Source: an uncultured Lachnospiraceae bacterium (GTDB lineage Bacteria; Bacillota; Clostridia; Lachnospirales; Lachnospiraceae). Taken from it: DNA of 19,324 bases. Every line of letters begins with the position of its first letter. Position 1 is the first letter of the stretch. The translations under genes were made by a program, and so were the position numbers. Location of the stretch: assembly GCA_910588965.1 (NCBI GenBank), contig CAJUSO010000057.1, forward strand, positions 1 through 19,324, read 5' to 3'. A model generated the notes under the pieces. The model had not been told where the DNA came from, did not search any database, and saw only the letters and a program-made list of their open reading frames with translations. Shown here piece by piece: positions 12,424 to 19,324 of this stretch.

Positions 12424-15400
12424 ATGGGCAAGCTTTTTTTTGATGTGTTTCCAGGATTGCGCGTACAGGCACAGATAGAGGGGCTGATGGCGGGGGTGGA
12501 AGTGACGAAGGTATCCACGAACCGGCAGAAAAACCATCTGCGCGTGTACCTTGTAAGCGACAGGCTGATTGAAAAAACGGATATCTACCATTTGGAGCAG
12601 GATATCAAGCAGCAGCTGTTCCCAAAGCATGGCGTGGCCATTAAGATTATTGAGAAATTCCGCCTTTCGGGGCAGTATAACCCGCGGACGCTGATGGACG
12701 CATACAAGGACAGCATTCTGCAGGAATTCCGGATGTATAGCCTGCTGGAGTACAGTATGCTGCGGCTGGCGCAGATGGAGTTCTCTGGAGATCGCAAAAT
12801 GCAGCTTCTCTTGGAGGATTCTGTCATTGCAAGGCAGAAATCAGAGGATATGGTACAGGTATTGGAGAAGATTATCTGTGAGCGCTGCGGCTTGGATGTG
12901 GACATCCAGGTGGGGTATGTAGAGCCAAAGGAAAAAAAGCACAAGAAAAACAGCGAAATCCTAATCCAGAACCAAGTAAGGCAGATTATCAAGAATTCCT
13001 CCATGGGCATGGAGGGCGGAGGCTATCTGGAACCGGAGAAGGGGGAAATGCCTGATTTCCTGGAAGGGGGGAGGCATGCTGCTGGCGCCGCCTTTTTGCC
13101 AGAGGCGGATGGGAAGGGGGCTGGCAGCCTGCCAGAGAGGAAGAAAGCCCCGAAGGAGCCTTTGAGGCCAGGCAGGAAGGAGAAAGGGAAAGCAGGGAAT
13201 CCCGATGTGGTGCTGGGGCGTGATTTTGACGAGGAGGCTGTCCCGATAGAACAGATTGCAGGGGAAATGGGGGAAATTGTCATCCGGGGGAAGGTGTTAA
13301 GCCTGGAGACGAGGGAAATCCGTAATGAGAAGACAATTATCATGTTTTCCATTACGGATTTTACGGATACCATCATGATAAAGATGTTTTCCAAGAATGC
13401 ATATGTAGAGGAGATTACCTCTGAGGTTAAGAAGGGGGTTTTCCTGAAAATCAAAGGGGTTACAGCCATCGACCGGTTTGATGGGGAACTGACGGTGGGC
13501 TCTGTCAATGGGATTAAAAAAATCCCGGATTTTACCAGCGTACGCATGGACAATAGCCCCCAAAAGCGGGTGGAACTTCATTGCCATACAAAAATGAGCG
13601 ATATGGACGGCGTGTCGGAGGTAAAGGATCTCATAAAGCGTGCCAGGGGCTGGGGGCATAAGGCAATTGCCGTAACAGACCACGGGAATGTACAGGCATT
13701 CCCAGATGCGAACCATGCCCTTTCACCGGAGGATGGGTTTAAGGTGATATATGGCGTGGAAGCCTATCTGGTAGATGATGTGAAAAGCATGATTGAAAAC
13801 CCAAAGGGGCAGGGCCTGATGGACACCTATGTGGTGTTCGATTTGGAGACTACGGGGTTTTCCCCTGCAAACCACCGGATTATTGAAATTGGGGCAGTGA
13901 AGGTGGAAGGGGGGCGGATTACGGAGCGCTTTTCTACCTTTGTGAACCCGAAAGTGCCGATTCCCTTTAAGATTGAGGAACTGACGGGCATCCGGGACGA
14001 TATGGTACTGGACGCGCCGGAAATCAGCCATGCGCTGCCCAAGTTCCTGGATTTCTGCGGGGAGGCGGTTATGGTGGCGCACAATGCAGGGTTTGACATG
14101 AGCTTTATCAGCAAGAACTGTGAGCGTCTGGGATATCCTTGCAGCTATACGGTTGTGGATACGGTTGCCTTGGCCCGGGTGCTGATGCCGCAGCTGAACC
14201 GCTTTAAGCTGGATACCTTGGCGAAGGCTTTGAAAATCCCCCTGGGCAACCATCACCGGGCCGTGGACGACGCGGCCTGTACGGCAGAGATTTTTGTGCA
14301 TTTCTTGGAGATGCTCGGGGAGCGGGGCATACATACGTTAGAGGAAGCAAATGCACTGGGCGCTGCTTCTGTGGAGAATATCAAAAAGCTGCCCAGCCAC
14401 CATGCCATAATTTTGGCTTCTAATGATACGGGCAGGATTAATCTGTACCGGCTGGTATCGGACTCCCATCTGAAGTATTTCCACCGGGTGCCCCGGATCC
14501 CCAAAAGCGAGTTCCTAAAGCGCCGGGAGGGGCTGATAATCGGCTCGGCCTGCGAGGCGGGCGAATTGTACCAGGCCATCCTGCGGGGGCAGCCAGAGGA
14601 GGAGGTTGCAAGGCTGGTGCGGTTCTATGATTACCTGGAAATCCAGCCTTTGGGGAACAATGATTTTATGCTGCGGGGAGAAGACCCAGCCGTGGCCTCC
14701 AAAGAGGAGCTCAGGGAAATCAACCGGCGGATTGTAAAGCTGGGGGAAGATTTCCAGAAGCCTGTGGTAGCAACCTGCGACGTGCATTTTTTGGATCCGG
14801 AGGATGAGGTGTACCGCCGGATTATTATGGCGGGGAAAGGGTTTAAGGATGCGGATGACCAGGCGCCGCTGTTTTTGCGGACTACCGAGGAAATGCTGGA
14901 GGAATTTGCCTATCTGGGCAGCGGGAAAGCAGAGGAAGTGGTCATTGCCAATCCCAATAAGATTGCGGATATGTGTGAAAGGATTTCCCCGGTACGGCCG
15001 GATAAATGCCCGCCGGTGATTGAAAATTCTGACCAGATGCTCCGGGATATCTGCTATAACAAGGCCCATGAGATTTATGGGGGGGATCTTCCTACGATTG
15101 TAAAGGAGCGCTTGGAGCGGGAATTGAATTCCATTATTTCCAATGGGTATGCGGTGATGTACATCATCGCCCAGAAATTGGTGTGGAAATCCAATGAGGA
15201 TGGCTATCTGGTGGGTTCCCGGGGATCTGTGGGCTCTTCCTTTGTGGCCACCATGTCCGGGATTACGGAGGTAAACCCCCTATCCCCCCATTATTACTGT
15301 GCAGAATGCCATTACAGTGATTTTAGCTCCCCAGAAGTAAAAGCCTATGCGGGACGGGCAGGCTGCGACATGCCGGATAAAAAGTGCCCTGGATGCGGCG

Positions 15401-16899
15401 CGCCTCTGCGTAAGGAGGGGTTTGACATCCCTTTTGAGACTTTCCTGGGCTTTAAGGGCAACAAGGAACCGGATATTGACTTGAATTTTTCCGGGGAATA
15501 CCAGAGTAAGGCCCATGCATACTGTGAGGTTATCTTTGGCTATGGGCAGACATACCGGGCTGGGACCATTGGGACCTTGGCAGATAAGACCGCCTATGGG
15601 TATATCAAGAATTATTTTGAAGAGCGCGGCATGCGCAAGCGGAATTGCGAGATTGACCGGATTGTCCAGGGCTGTGTGGGCGTGCGGCGTACGACCGGGC
15701 AGCACCCAGGCGGTATTATCGTGCTGCCGATAGGGGAGGAAATCCATTCCTTTACCCCCATCCAGCACCCGGCCAATGATATGTCCACGGATATTGTCAC
15801 AACCCATTTTGACTACCATTCCATCGACCATAACCTGCTGAAGCTGGATATCCTGGGGCACGACGATCCTACCATGATCCGTATGCTGGAGGACCTAACG
15901 GGCATTGACGCCCAGAAGATCCCCTTGGATGACAAGGACGTGATGTCCCTGTTCCAGAGCACCAAGGCTCTGGGCATTGAGCCGGAGGCGATTGGCGGGT
16001 GCCAGCTAGGGTCTTTGGGGATTCCGGAATTCGGCACGGAATTTGTCATCCAGATGCTTCTGGATACGAAGCCCCAGTCTTTTTCAGACCTGGTCCGTAT
16101 TTCCGGGCTGTCCCATGGGACGGACGTATGGCTTGGGAATGCCCAGACCCTAATCCAGGAAGGGAAGGCGACGATTTCTACGGCAATCTGTACCCGTGAT
16201 GACATTATGACATACCTGATTGGGATGGGGATGGAAAGCGAGCTGTCCTTTACGATTATGGAGAGCGTGCGTAAAGGGAAGGGGCTAAAGCCGGAATGGG
16301 AGAAAGCCATGACGGAGCATCAAGTGCCGGATTGGTATATATGGTCCTGTAAGAAGATAAAGTATATGTTCCCCAAAGCACATGCGGCAGCCTATGTTAT
16401 GATGGCCTGGCGTATTGCTTACTGCAAGGTGTTTTACCCTTTGGCCTATTATGCCGCCTTTTTCAGCATCCGCGCCACCTCCTTCAGCTATGAACTGATG
16501 TGCCAGGGGAAGGAGAAGCTGGAATTTTTCCTGGCAGATTATGGGAGGAGGAAGGATTCCCTGACAAAAAAGGAGCAGGATACCATAAAGGACATGAAGA
16601 TCGTGCAGGAGATGTATGCCCGGGGCTTTACGTTCGTGCCGGTGGATTTGTTTGCTGCAAAGGCCCATACCTTCCAGATTGTGGAGGGGAAATTAATGCC
16701 CTCCCTAGACAGCATTGAGGGGCTGGGGGATAAGGCGGCGGATGCGGTGGTGGAAGCGGCAAAGGACGGCCCATTCCTGTCCAAGGATGATTTCCGCCAG
16801 CGGACCAAGGTGTCAAAGACGGTGATTGACCTGATGGACAGCTTGGGGATACTGGGGGACTTGCCGGAATCGAACCAGCTGTCATTATTTGATTTTTAA
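12424..16899 (+). CDS. polC: DNA polymerase III alpha subunit, Gram-positive PolC type
   Basis: The 1491-residue replicative polymerase with built-in proofreading. Order: N-terminal domains; an OB-fold (about 275-375); the PHP domain starting RVELHCHTKMSD (H386, H388); an inserted DnaQ-like exonuclease with FDLETTGFS (D473, E475) and a later HHRAVDDA; and the polymerase core with GSRGSVGSS and catalytic PDIDLNFSG (D1017, D1019). PolC's structural zinc cluster is seen as C959, C962, C981, C988 and C991. The C-terminus ends QLSLFDF, a sliding-clamp-binding motif. It is slightly longer than many PolCs, owing to a charged, low-complexity linker at about 195-265. The ATG at 12424 follows GGGGGGAA overlapping the ispG end. 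No frameshift is seen. Confidence 0.98.
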   Translation: MGKLFFDVFPGLRVQAQIEGLMAGVEVTKVSTNRQKNHLRVYLVSDRLIEKTDIYHLEQDIKQQLFPKHGVAIKIIEKFRLSGQYNPRTLMDAYKDSILQEFRMYSLLEYSMLRLAQMEFSGDRKMQLLLEDSVIARQKSEDMVQVLEKIICERCGLDVDIQVGYVEPKEKKHKKNSEILIQNQVRQIIKNSSMGMEGGGYLEPEKGEMPDFLEGGRHAAGAAFLPEADGKGAGSLPERKKAPKEPLRPGRKEKGKAGNPDVVLGRDFDEEAVPIEQIAGEMGEIVIRGKVLSLETREIRNEKTIIMFSITDFTDTIMIKMFSKNAYVEEITSEVKKGVFLKIKGVTAIDRFDGELTVGSVNGIKKIPDFTSVRMDNSPQKRVELHCHTKMSDMDGVSEVKDLIKRARGWGHKAIAVTDHGNVQAFPDANHALSPEDGFKVIYGVEAYLVDDVKSMIENPKGQGLMDTYVVFDLETTGFSPANHRIIEIGAVKVEGGRITERFSTFVNPKVPIPFKIEELTGIRDDMVLDAPEISHALPKFLDFCGEAVMVAHNAGFDMSFISKNCERLGYPCSYTVVDTVALARVLMPQLNRFKLDTLAKALKIPLGNHHRAVDDAACTAEIFVHFLEMLGERGIHTLEEANALGAASVENIKKLPSHHAIILASNDTGRINLYRLVSDSHLKYFHRVPRIPKSEFLKRREGLIIGSACEAGELYQAILRGQPEEEVARLVRFYDYLEIQPLGNNDFMLRGEDPAVASKEELREINRRIVKLGEDFQKPVVATCDVHFLDPEDEVYRRIIMAGKGFKDADDQAPLFLRTTEEMLEEFAYLGSGKAEEVVIANPNKIADMCERISPVRPDKCPPVIENSDQMLRDICYNKAHEIYGGDLPTIVKERLERELNSIISNGYAVMYIIAQKLVWKSNEDGYLVGSRGSVGSSFVATMSGITEVNPLSPHYYCAECHYSDFSSPEVKAYAGRAGCDMPDKKCPGCGAPLRKEGFDIPFETFLGFKGNKEPDIDLNFSGEYQSKAHAYCEVIFGYGQTYRAGTIGTLADKTAYGYIKNYFEERGMRKRNCEIDRIVQGCVGVRRTTGQHPGGIIVLPIGEEIHSFTPIQHPANDMSTDIVTTHFDYHSIDHNLLKLDILGHDDPTMIRMLEDLTGIDAQKIPLDDKDVMSLFQSTKALGIEPEAIGGCQLGSLGIPEFGTEFVIQMLLDTKPQSFSDLVRISGLSHGTDVWLGNAQTLIQEGKATISTAICTRDDIMTYLIGMGMESELSFTIMESVRKGKGLKPEWEKAMTEHQVPDWYIWSCKKIKYMFPKAHAAAYVMMAWRIAYCKVFYPLAYYAAFFSIRATSFSYELMCQGKEKLEFFLADYGRRKDSLTKKEQDTIKDMKIVQEMYARGFTFVPVDLFAAKAHTFQIVEGKLMPSLDSIEGLGDKAADAVVEAAKDGPFLSKDDFRQRTKVSKTVIDLMDSLGILGDLPESNQLSLFDF

Positions 16900-16906
16900 G
16901 TATTCC

Positions 16907-16935
16907 TTGACCAATGGCAGAAAGAGTGTTATTGT
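16907..16935 (+). promoter_or_regulatory. Promoter of the SCP2-domain gene
   Basis: TTGACC (16907-16912) and TATTGT (16930-16935) are separated by 17 nt, with TGT just before the -10 giving a TGn extension. It is located 8 nt after the polC stop and about 48 nt before the next start. No terminator is visible after polC, so the gene may also receive read-through. Confidence 0.6.
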
Positions 16936-16982
16936 TATCTGGTAGTTTATAGGACATTGCACCAACCAGTGGAGGAAAAGAT

Positions 16983-17339
16983 ATGACATATGAGGAATTT
17001 TTTGCAAAGGTGAAGGATACCTTTATGGATGCGGATGCCAGCGGCATAGAAGGGCATCTGGCCTACCAGTTCAATATTACTGGCGAGGCAGAAGGTATTT
17101 TCTATGTGGAGGTCAAAGAGGGCAAGCTGTATGTGGAACCGTATGAATATTATGACAGGGACGCCATCTTCACAGCACCTGCAGACTTGCTGATGAAGAT
17201 TGCGGAAGGCAAGCAGGATCCGCTTCTGGCATATACCTTGAAGAAGCTGAAGGTGGAAGGCGATTTGGGCAAGGCGTTAAAATTAAAAGAATTGCTTGCC
17301 AGCAAGAAAAAAGCAGACAAGAAGGCAAAGAAGAAATAG
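16983..17339 (+). CDS. Small SCP2 sterol-binding-domain protein
   Basis: A 118-residue cytosolic protein with an SCP2-like fold: an N-terminal helix (YEEFFAKVKDTFMD), strands (AYQFNITGEAEGIFYVEVKEGKLYVEPYEYYDRDAIFTAPADLL), then KIAEGKQDPLLAYTLKKLKVEGDLGKALKLKEL, which matches the G-K-x-DP...G-D...K-L pattern of SCP2 proteins. SCP2 domains bind lipids or acyl chains; the role in Clostridia is unknown. The C-terminus is a very basic lysine tail (KKKADKKAKKK). GGAGG at 16971-16975 is 7 nt before the start. It is probably monocistronic. Confidence 0.75.
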   Translation: MTYEEFFAKVKDTFMDADASGIEGHLAYQFNITGEAEGIFYVEVKEGKLYVEPYEYYDRDAIFTAPADLLMKIAEGKQDPLLAYTLKKLKVEGDLGKALKLKELLASKKKADKKAKKK

Positions 17340-17419
17340 GGCAGGCACAGCGGGACCGCAGTCCATAAGGGCAGGAAAAGCCTGCAGTAAGCTGGAGCCA
17401 TGTTCCTTCCCGCAAGGGC

Positions 17420-17524
17420 AAAGGGGCTGCCGCAAAATAACCGCTTTATACAAGATAGGGCGCCTGGATGGCACCAGACGCACCCAGATCCTGTATTTAA
17501 GCTGTATTTTGCGGCAGCCCTTTT
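17420..17524. terminator. Long imperfect palindrome between convergent genes, likely bidirectional terminator
   Basis: Arms 17420-17439 and 17505-17524 pair over 20 bp with one G-T pair. Inside them, GCTTTATACAAGATA against the complement of CCTGTATTTAAGC, and GCGCCTGG against CCAGACGC, extend an imperfect stem to a small ATGGCA loop. Almost the whole 105 nt is self-complementary. It ends in TTTT on the + strand and CCTTT on the - strand, and lies between the 3' ends of the SCP2 gene and xpt. It could be a mobile palindromic element reused as a terminator. Confidence 0.6.
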
Positions 17525-17534
17525 GAGCGGCTCC

Positions 17535-18104
17535 TTAGATGAATGAAATAAAATTCTCCCCCATATTCCCAATCCTTGCAAGGGCATAGACTTCAATCCC
17601 CTGCGCTTCTAATTTCTCACGCCCAGGCTGGAAGGATTTTTCAATCAGTATGCCAAGCCCTGCAATGGTGGCGTAGGACATACGGATTAAACGGATAGCA
17701 GCCGTGGCGGCTTCCCCGTTTGCCAGGAAATCGTCTACAATCAGGACATGGTCGTTTTGGCTGATGTATTTCTTGGAAAGGGTCAGCTCATAGTTGGTTT
17801 CCTTCGTAAAGGAAGTGACAACGGTCTGGTATAAATCCTGGTTCAGGATTTTGGAGGGCTGTTTTTTCAGGATTAGCAATGGGACGCCCAAGGCCAAGGA
17901 GACCATCAGCGCCGGGGCGATGCCAGAGCTCTCAATCGTGGCAATCTTGGTGATGCCCCTCCCCTTGAAGTGCGCGGCAATCTCATTGGCCATTTCCTGC
18001 ATCAGCATGGGGTCTATCTGGTGGTTAATGAAGCTGTCCACTTTTAGGATATGCTCATTTAACGCAACGCCGTCTGTCTTAATTTTTTCTTCTAATAATT
18101 TCAT
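17535..18104 (-). CDS. xpt: Xanthine phosphoribosyltransferase
   Basis: A 189-residue purine-salvage enzyme joining xanthine and PRPP to make XMP. MKLLEEKIKTDGVAL and VDSFINHQIDP are typical of Gram-positive Xpt. The PRPP loop is VLIVDDFLANGEA (residues 120-132), and ESSGIAPA (58-65) lies in the family core. Length is the family norm. The ribosome site on the - strand is AGAGGTGG (positions 18111-18118). It is transcribed from its own promoter, about 40 nt before the start. That leader is too short for the guanine riboswitch often found upstream of xpt. Confidence 0.95.
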   Translation of the reverse strand: MKLLEEKIKTDGVALNEHILKVDSFINHQIDPMLMQEMANEIAAHFKGRGITKIATIESSGIAPALMVSLALGVPLLILKKQPSKILNQDLYQTVVTSFTKETNYELTLSKKYISQNDHVLIVDDFLANGEAATAAIRLIRMSYATIAGLGILIEKSFQPGREKLEAQGIEVYALARIGNMGENFISFI

Positions 18105-18148
18105 AATCGTCCACCTCTGAAAAAGATTTAAACTTGCATGTCCCCTTT

Positions 18149-18177
18149 ATTATATAGGAAAAAAGAGGATATGACAA
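18149..18177 (-). promoter_or_regulatory. xpt promoter
   Basis: On the - strand, TTGTCA (18172-18177) and TATAAT (18149-18154) are separated by exactly 17 nt. The start of transcription is predicted near 18142, about 40 nt upstream of the xpt ATG. Confidence 0.8.
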
Positions 18178-18190
18178 GATTTTTACAAGA

Positions 18191-18219
18191 TTGAAAGACA
18201 GTTCTTCTTATGTTAAAAT
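18191..18219 (+). promoter_or_regulatory. rlmH promoter
   Basis: TTGAAA (18191-18196) and TAAAAT (18214-18219) are separated by 17 nt. The start is expected near 18226, leaving a very short leader that begins about at the Shine-Dalgarno. It is back-to-back with the xpt promoter: the two -35 boxes are 13 bp apart. Confidence 0.7.
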
Positions 18220-18239
18220 GGGAAAAAGGAGAAAATGCC

Positions 18240-18719
18240 ATGAAAATAACGGTTTTAGCAGTAGGCAAGGTGAAGGAAAAATTCTACAGGGATGCCATTG
18301 GGGAATTCCAAAAGCGGCTGGGGCGCTATTGCCGGCTGGAAATTGTGGAGGTGGCGGATGAGCAGACGCCGGACCATGCCAGCGGAGCCACGGAGCGGCA
18401 GATAAAGGTACAGGAAGGGCGGCGGCTCCTGAAAAAGATACGGGAAGGAGACTGGGTATGCGCCCTTGCCATAGAAGGGAAAATGCTGGATTCAGTGGGA
18501 TTTTCCCAGAAAATAAATGCCCTTGGGGTTGGTGGGGCAAGCCGCCTGGTGTTTGTGGTGGGCGGTTCCCTGGGGCTTTCCGAGGAAGTCTTGGGGCGGG
18601 CGGATTTTCTTTTGAGTTTTTCGGAAATGACCTTCCCCCACCAGCTGATGCGGGTAATCCTGCTGGAGCAGATTTACCGTGCCTACCGTATTATGAAGCA
18701 TGAGCCATATCACAAGTAA
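18240..18719 (+). CDS. rlmH: 23S rRNA (pseudouridine1915-N3)-methyltransferase
   Basis: A 159-residue SPOUT methyltransferase (formerly YbeA/YydA) methylating pseudouridine 1915 in helix 69 of 23S rRNA. The length equals the family norm. MKITVLAVGKVKEKFYRDAI at the N-terminus, the SAM-knot FVVGGSLGLSEEVL (GGSLG at 108-112), and the C-terminal SEMTFPHQLMRVILLEQIYRAY with final EPYHK are diagnostic. ATG 18240 is preceded 8 nt upstream by AAGGAG (18226-18231); the frame is open to 18210, but that lies within the promoter. Confidence 0.97.
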   Translation: MKITVLAVGKVKEKFYRDAIGEFQKRLGRYCRLEIVEVADEQTPDHASGATERQIKVQEGRRLLKKIREGDWVCALAIEGKMLDSVGFSQKINALGVGGASRLVFVVGGSLGLSEEVLGRADFLLSFSEMTFPHQLMRVILLEQIYRAYRIMKHEPYHK

Positions 18720-18788
18720 GTACGAATGAGAACGGGTGTTCTTGGGAATGGAAGAGAATAAGAGTTATATTTTTAACCCCATGGGGGT

Positions 18789-19017
18789 TTACTGTTGGGT
18801 GTGCAGTTTGTCTGGTGGGATATATTTTATCAAATAAGCCAGGCTGCACTCCAACACATAGCACAGGTATTTCAGAATGTCAATATCCAGACATTGCATC
18901 TTGTTATCCCTGTAATTTCTTAATTTTGTTCTCTGCATTTCTGTGCGAAAGGATAACTGATTGAGAGAAATGTTTTTTCCTTCTAATATTTCAGTTAAGT
19001 GAATTTTATATCGCCAT
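18789..19017 (-). pseudogene. XRE/Cro-C1-type HTH regulator, apparently frameshifted near its start
   Basis: The - strand frame ending at 18789 encodes KIHLTEILEGKNISLNQLSF and about 45 further residues ending ...LECSLAYLIKYIPPDK. This resembles small Cro/C1-type HTH proteins of about 70 residues (YozG-like). The homologous start would be ATG GCG ATA at 19017-19009, but an extra base at 19008 puts TAA next; deleting it gives MAIKIHLTEIL. In the intact frame the first ATGs are at 19094 and 19088, adding about 29 unrelated residues with no ribosome site. The interpretation is a one-base insertion or a sequencing error. Its target is unknown. Confidence 0.5.
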
Positions 19018-19078
19018 AACCATCTGAACTGACAGGAAGCTGGCGTAAAGGATTTGCTCTGTTGGGCATGGCAGCAGG

Positions 19079-19258
19079 ATGGAAGCATACTCATTTACAG
19101 CAAGGAATGGGAAAAATGTGCCGCAGATTATCCTGCAGGGGAACTGGGTGGGGCAGAGGAGCTTTGAGATTGGATGCAGCGTGTCTGTGGAGTATTACCA
19201 GAATAAACTGGGGATTAAAAAGAAAAATGCCGGGAGACAGGTTTTCGGCTTATTGTAA
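19079..19258 (+). CDS. SymE-like small protein (type I toxin family fold), possibly degenerate
   Basis: A 59-residue ORF starting MEAYSFTARN, with a core NVPQIILQGNW...FEIGCSVSVEYYQNKLGI. SymE toxins have a similar core: P-x-I-x-L-x-G-x-W, then GF-x-I-G, then V-x-V (an AbrB-like fold). The spacing between W and F-E-I-G is close to that of the family, but the usual LEE-x-GF is altered to VGQRSF. The ribosome site is poor (only AGG next to the ATG), and a stop at 19046 limits upstream extension, so it may be a decayed remnant. It is divergent from the HTH remnant. Codon usage resembles its neighbours. The assignment is by remembered pattern only. Confidence 0.4.
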   Translation: MEAYSFTARNGKNVPQIILQGNWVGQRSFEIGCSVSVEYYQNKLGIKKKNAGRQVFGLL

Positions 19259-19281
19259 TTTGCCGGAAGCCTGTGTATAAT
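19253..19281 (+). promoter_or_regulatory. Promoter reading out of the window
   Basis: TTGTAA (19253-19258) and TATAAT (19276-19281) are separated by 17 nt. The -35 box overlaps the stop of the SymE-like ORF. The served gene must start beyond 19324. Confidence 0.6.
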
Positions 19282-19324
19282 AGAAATAGATAATAGGGAT
19301 TTTGAAAAATACACATTTTCCGGC

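Noticed and set aside
16628..17047. - strand ORFs over the polC 3' end and the SCP2 gene
   Set aside because: Shadows of well-supported + strand genes; no family similarity.
18105..18180. Guanine riboswitch upstream of xpt
   Set aside because: No aptamer-like sequence is visible and the promoter leaves only about 40 nt of leader.
18773..18793. Terminator after rlmH (AACCCC-ATG-GGGGTT)
   Set aside because: Short self-complementary stem without a T-tract after it on either strand; too weak to call.

Overview
The window looks like chromosomal DNA of a Gram-positive, low-to-moderate GC Clostridia bacterium, most likely a Lachnospiraceae-type gut anaerobe. This is inferred from PolC-type DNA polymerase III, the pyrH-frr-uppS-cdsA-dxr-rseP-ispG-polC gene order, strong AGGAGG ribosome binding sites, and a tRNA without an encoded CCA. 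The species cannot be named from sequence alone. Nearly everything is on the + strand; the exceptions are xpt and an HTH-gene remnant near the right end.

Left region (1-4126). The 3' part of a tRNA-Leu(UAG) with a terminator is followed by a copper-response operon. A consensus promoter has a CsoR-type GC-rich palindrome filling its -35/-10 spacer. A leader of about 280 nt follows, carrying six ATGGC repeats and a palindromic REP-like element. Then come csoR and a CopA-type Cu+ ATPase whose C-terminus is fused in frame to a CopZ-like chaperone domain. That domain keeps its own Shine-Dalgarno and ATG, and an A7 tract sits at the junction. The roughly 640 bp downstream have no credible gene but are packed with palindromes, including a second, inverted REP-like copy and a perfect 19-bp-arm inverted repeat.

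Central region (4127-16899). A membrane-anchored polysaccharide deacetylase ends in the first of four 41-bp tandem repeats. A bactofilin follows, then a tightly packed housekeeping cluster: pyrH (UMP kinase), frr (ribosome recycling), uppS and cdsA (lipid carrier and phospholipid precursors), dxr and ispG (MEP isoprenoid pathway), rseP (site-2 protease) and polC (replicative polymerase). dxr and ispG supply isoprenoid precursors, UppS builds the undecaprenyl carrier for cell-wall synthesis, and the deacetylase and bactofilin belong to envelope maintenance. The first half is therefore an envelope-growth cluster embedded among nucleotide, translation and replication genes. rpsB-tsf, the usual neighbours upstream of pyrH, are absent from the window.

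Right region (16900-19324). A small SCP2-domain protein with its own promoter is followed by a 105-nt long imperfect hairpin. xpt (-) and rlmH (+) are then transcribed divergently from back-to-back promoters. The last 550 bp hold a frameshifted XRE-type HTH remnant (-), a small SymE-like ORF (+) and a promoter firing out of the window.

The points most worth follow-up are the CopA-CopZ fusion with its internal start and slippery A7, the REP-like elements around the copper operon, the 41-bp tandem array born from a gene's 3' end, and the SymE/XRE remnant pair.
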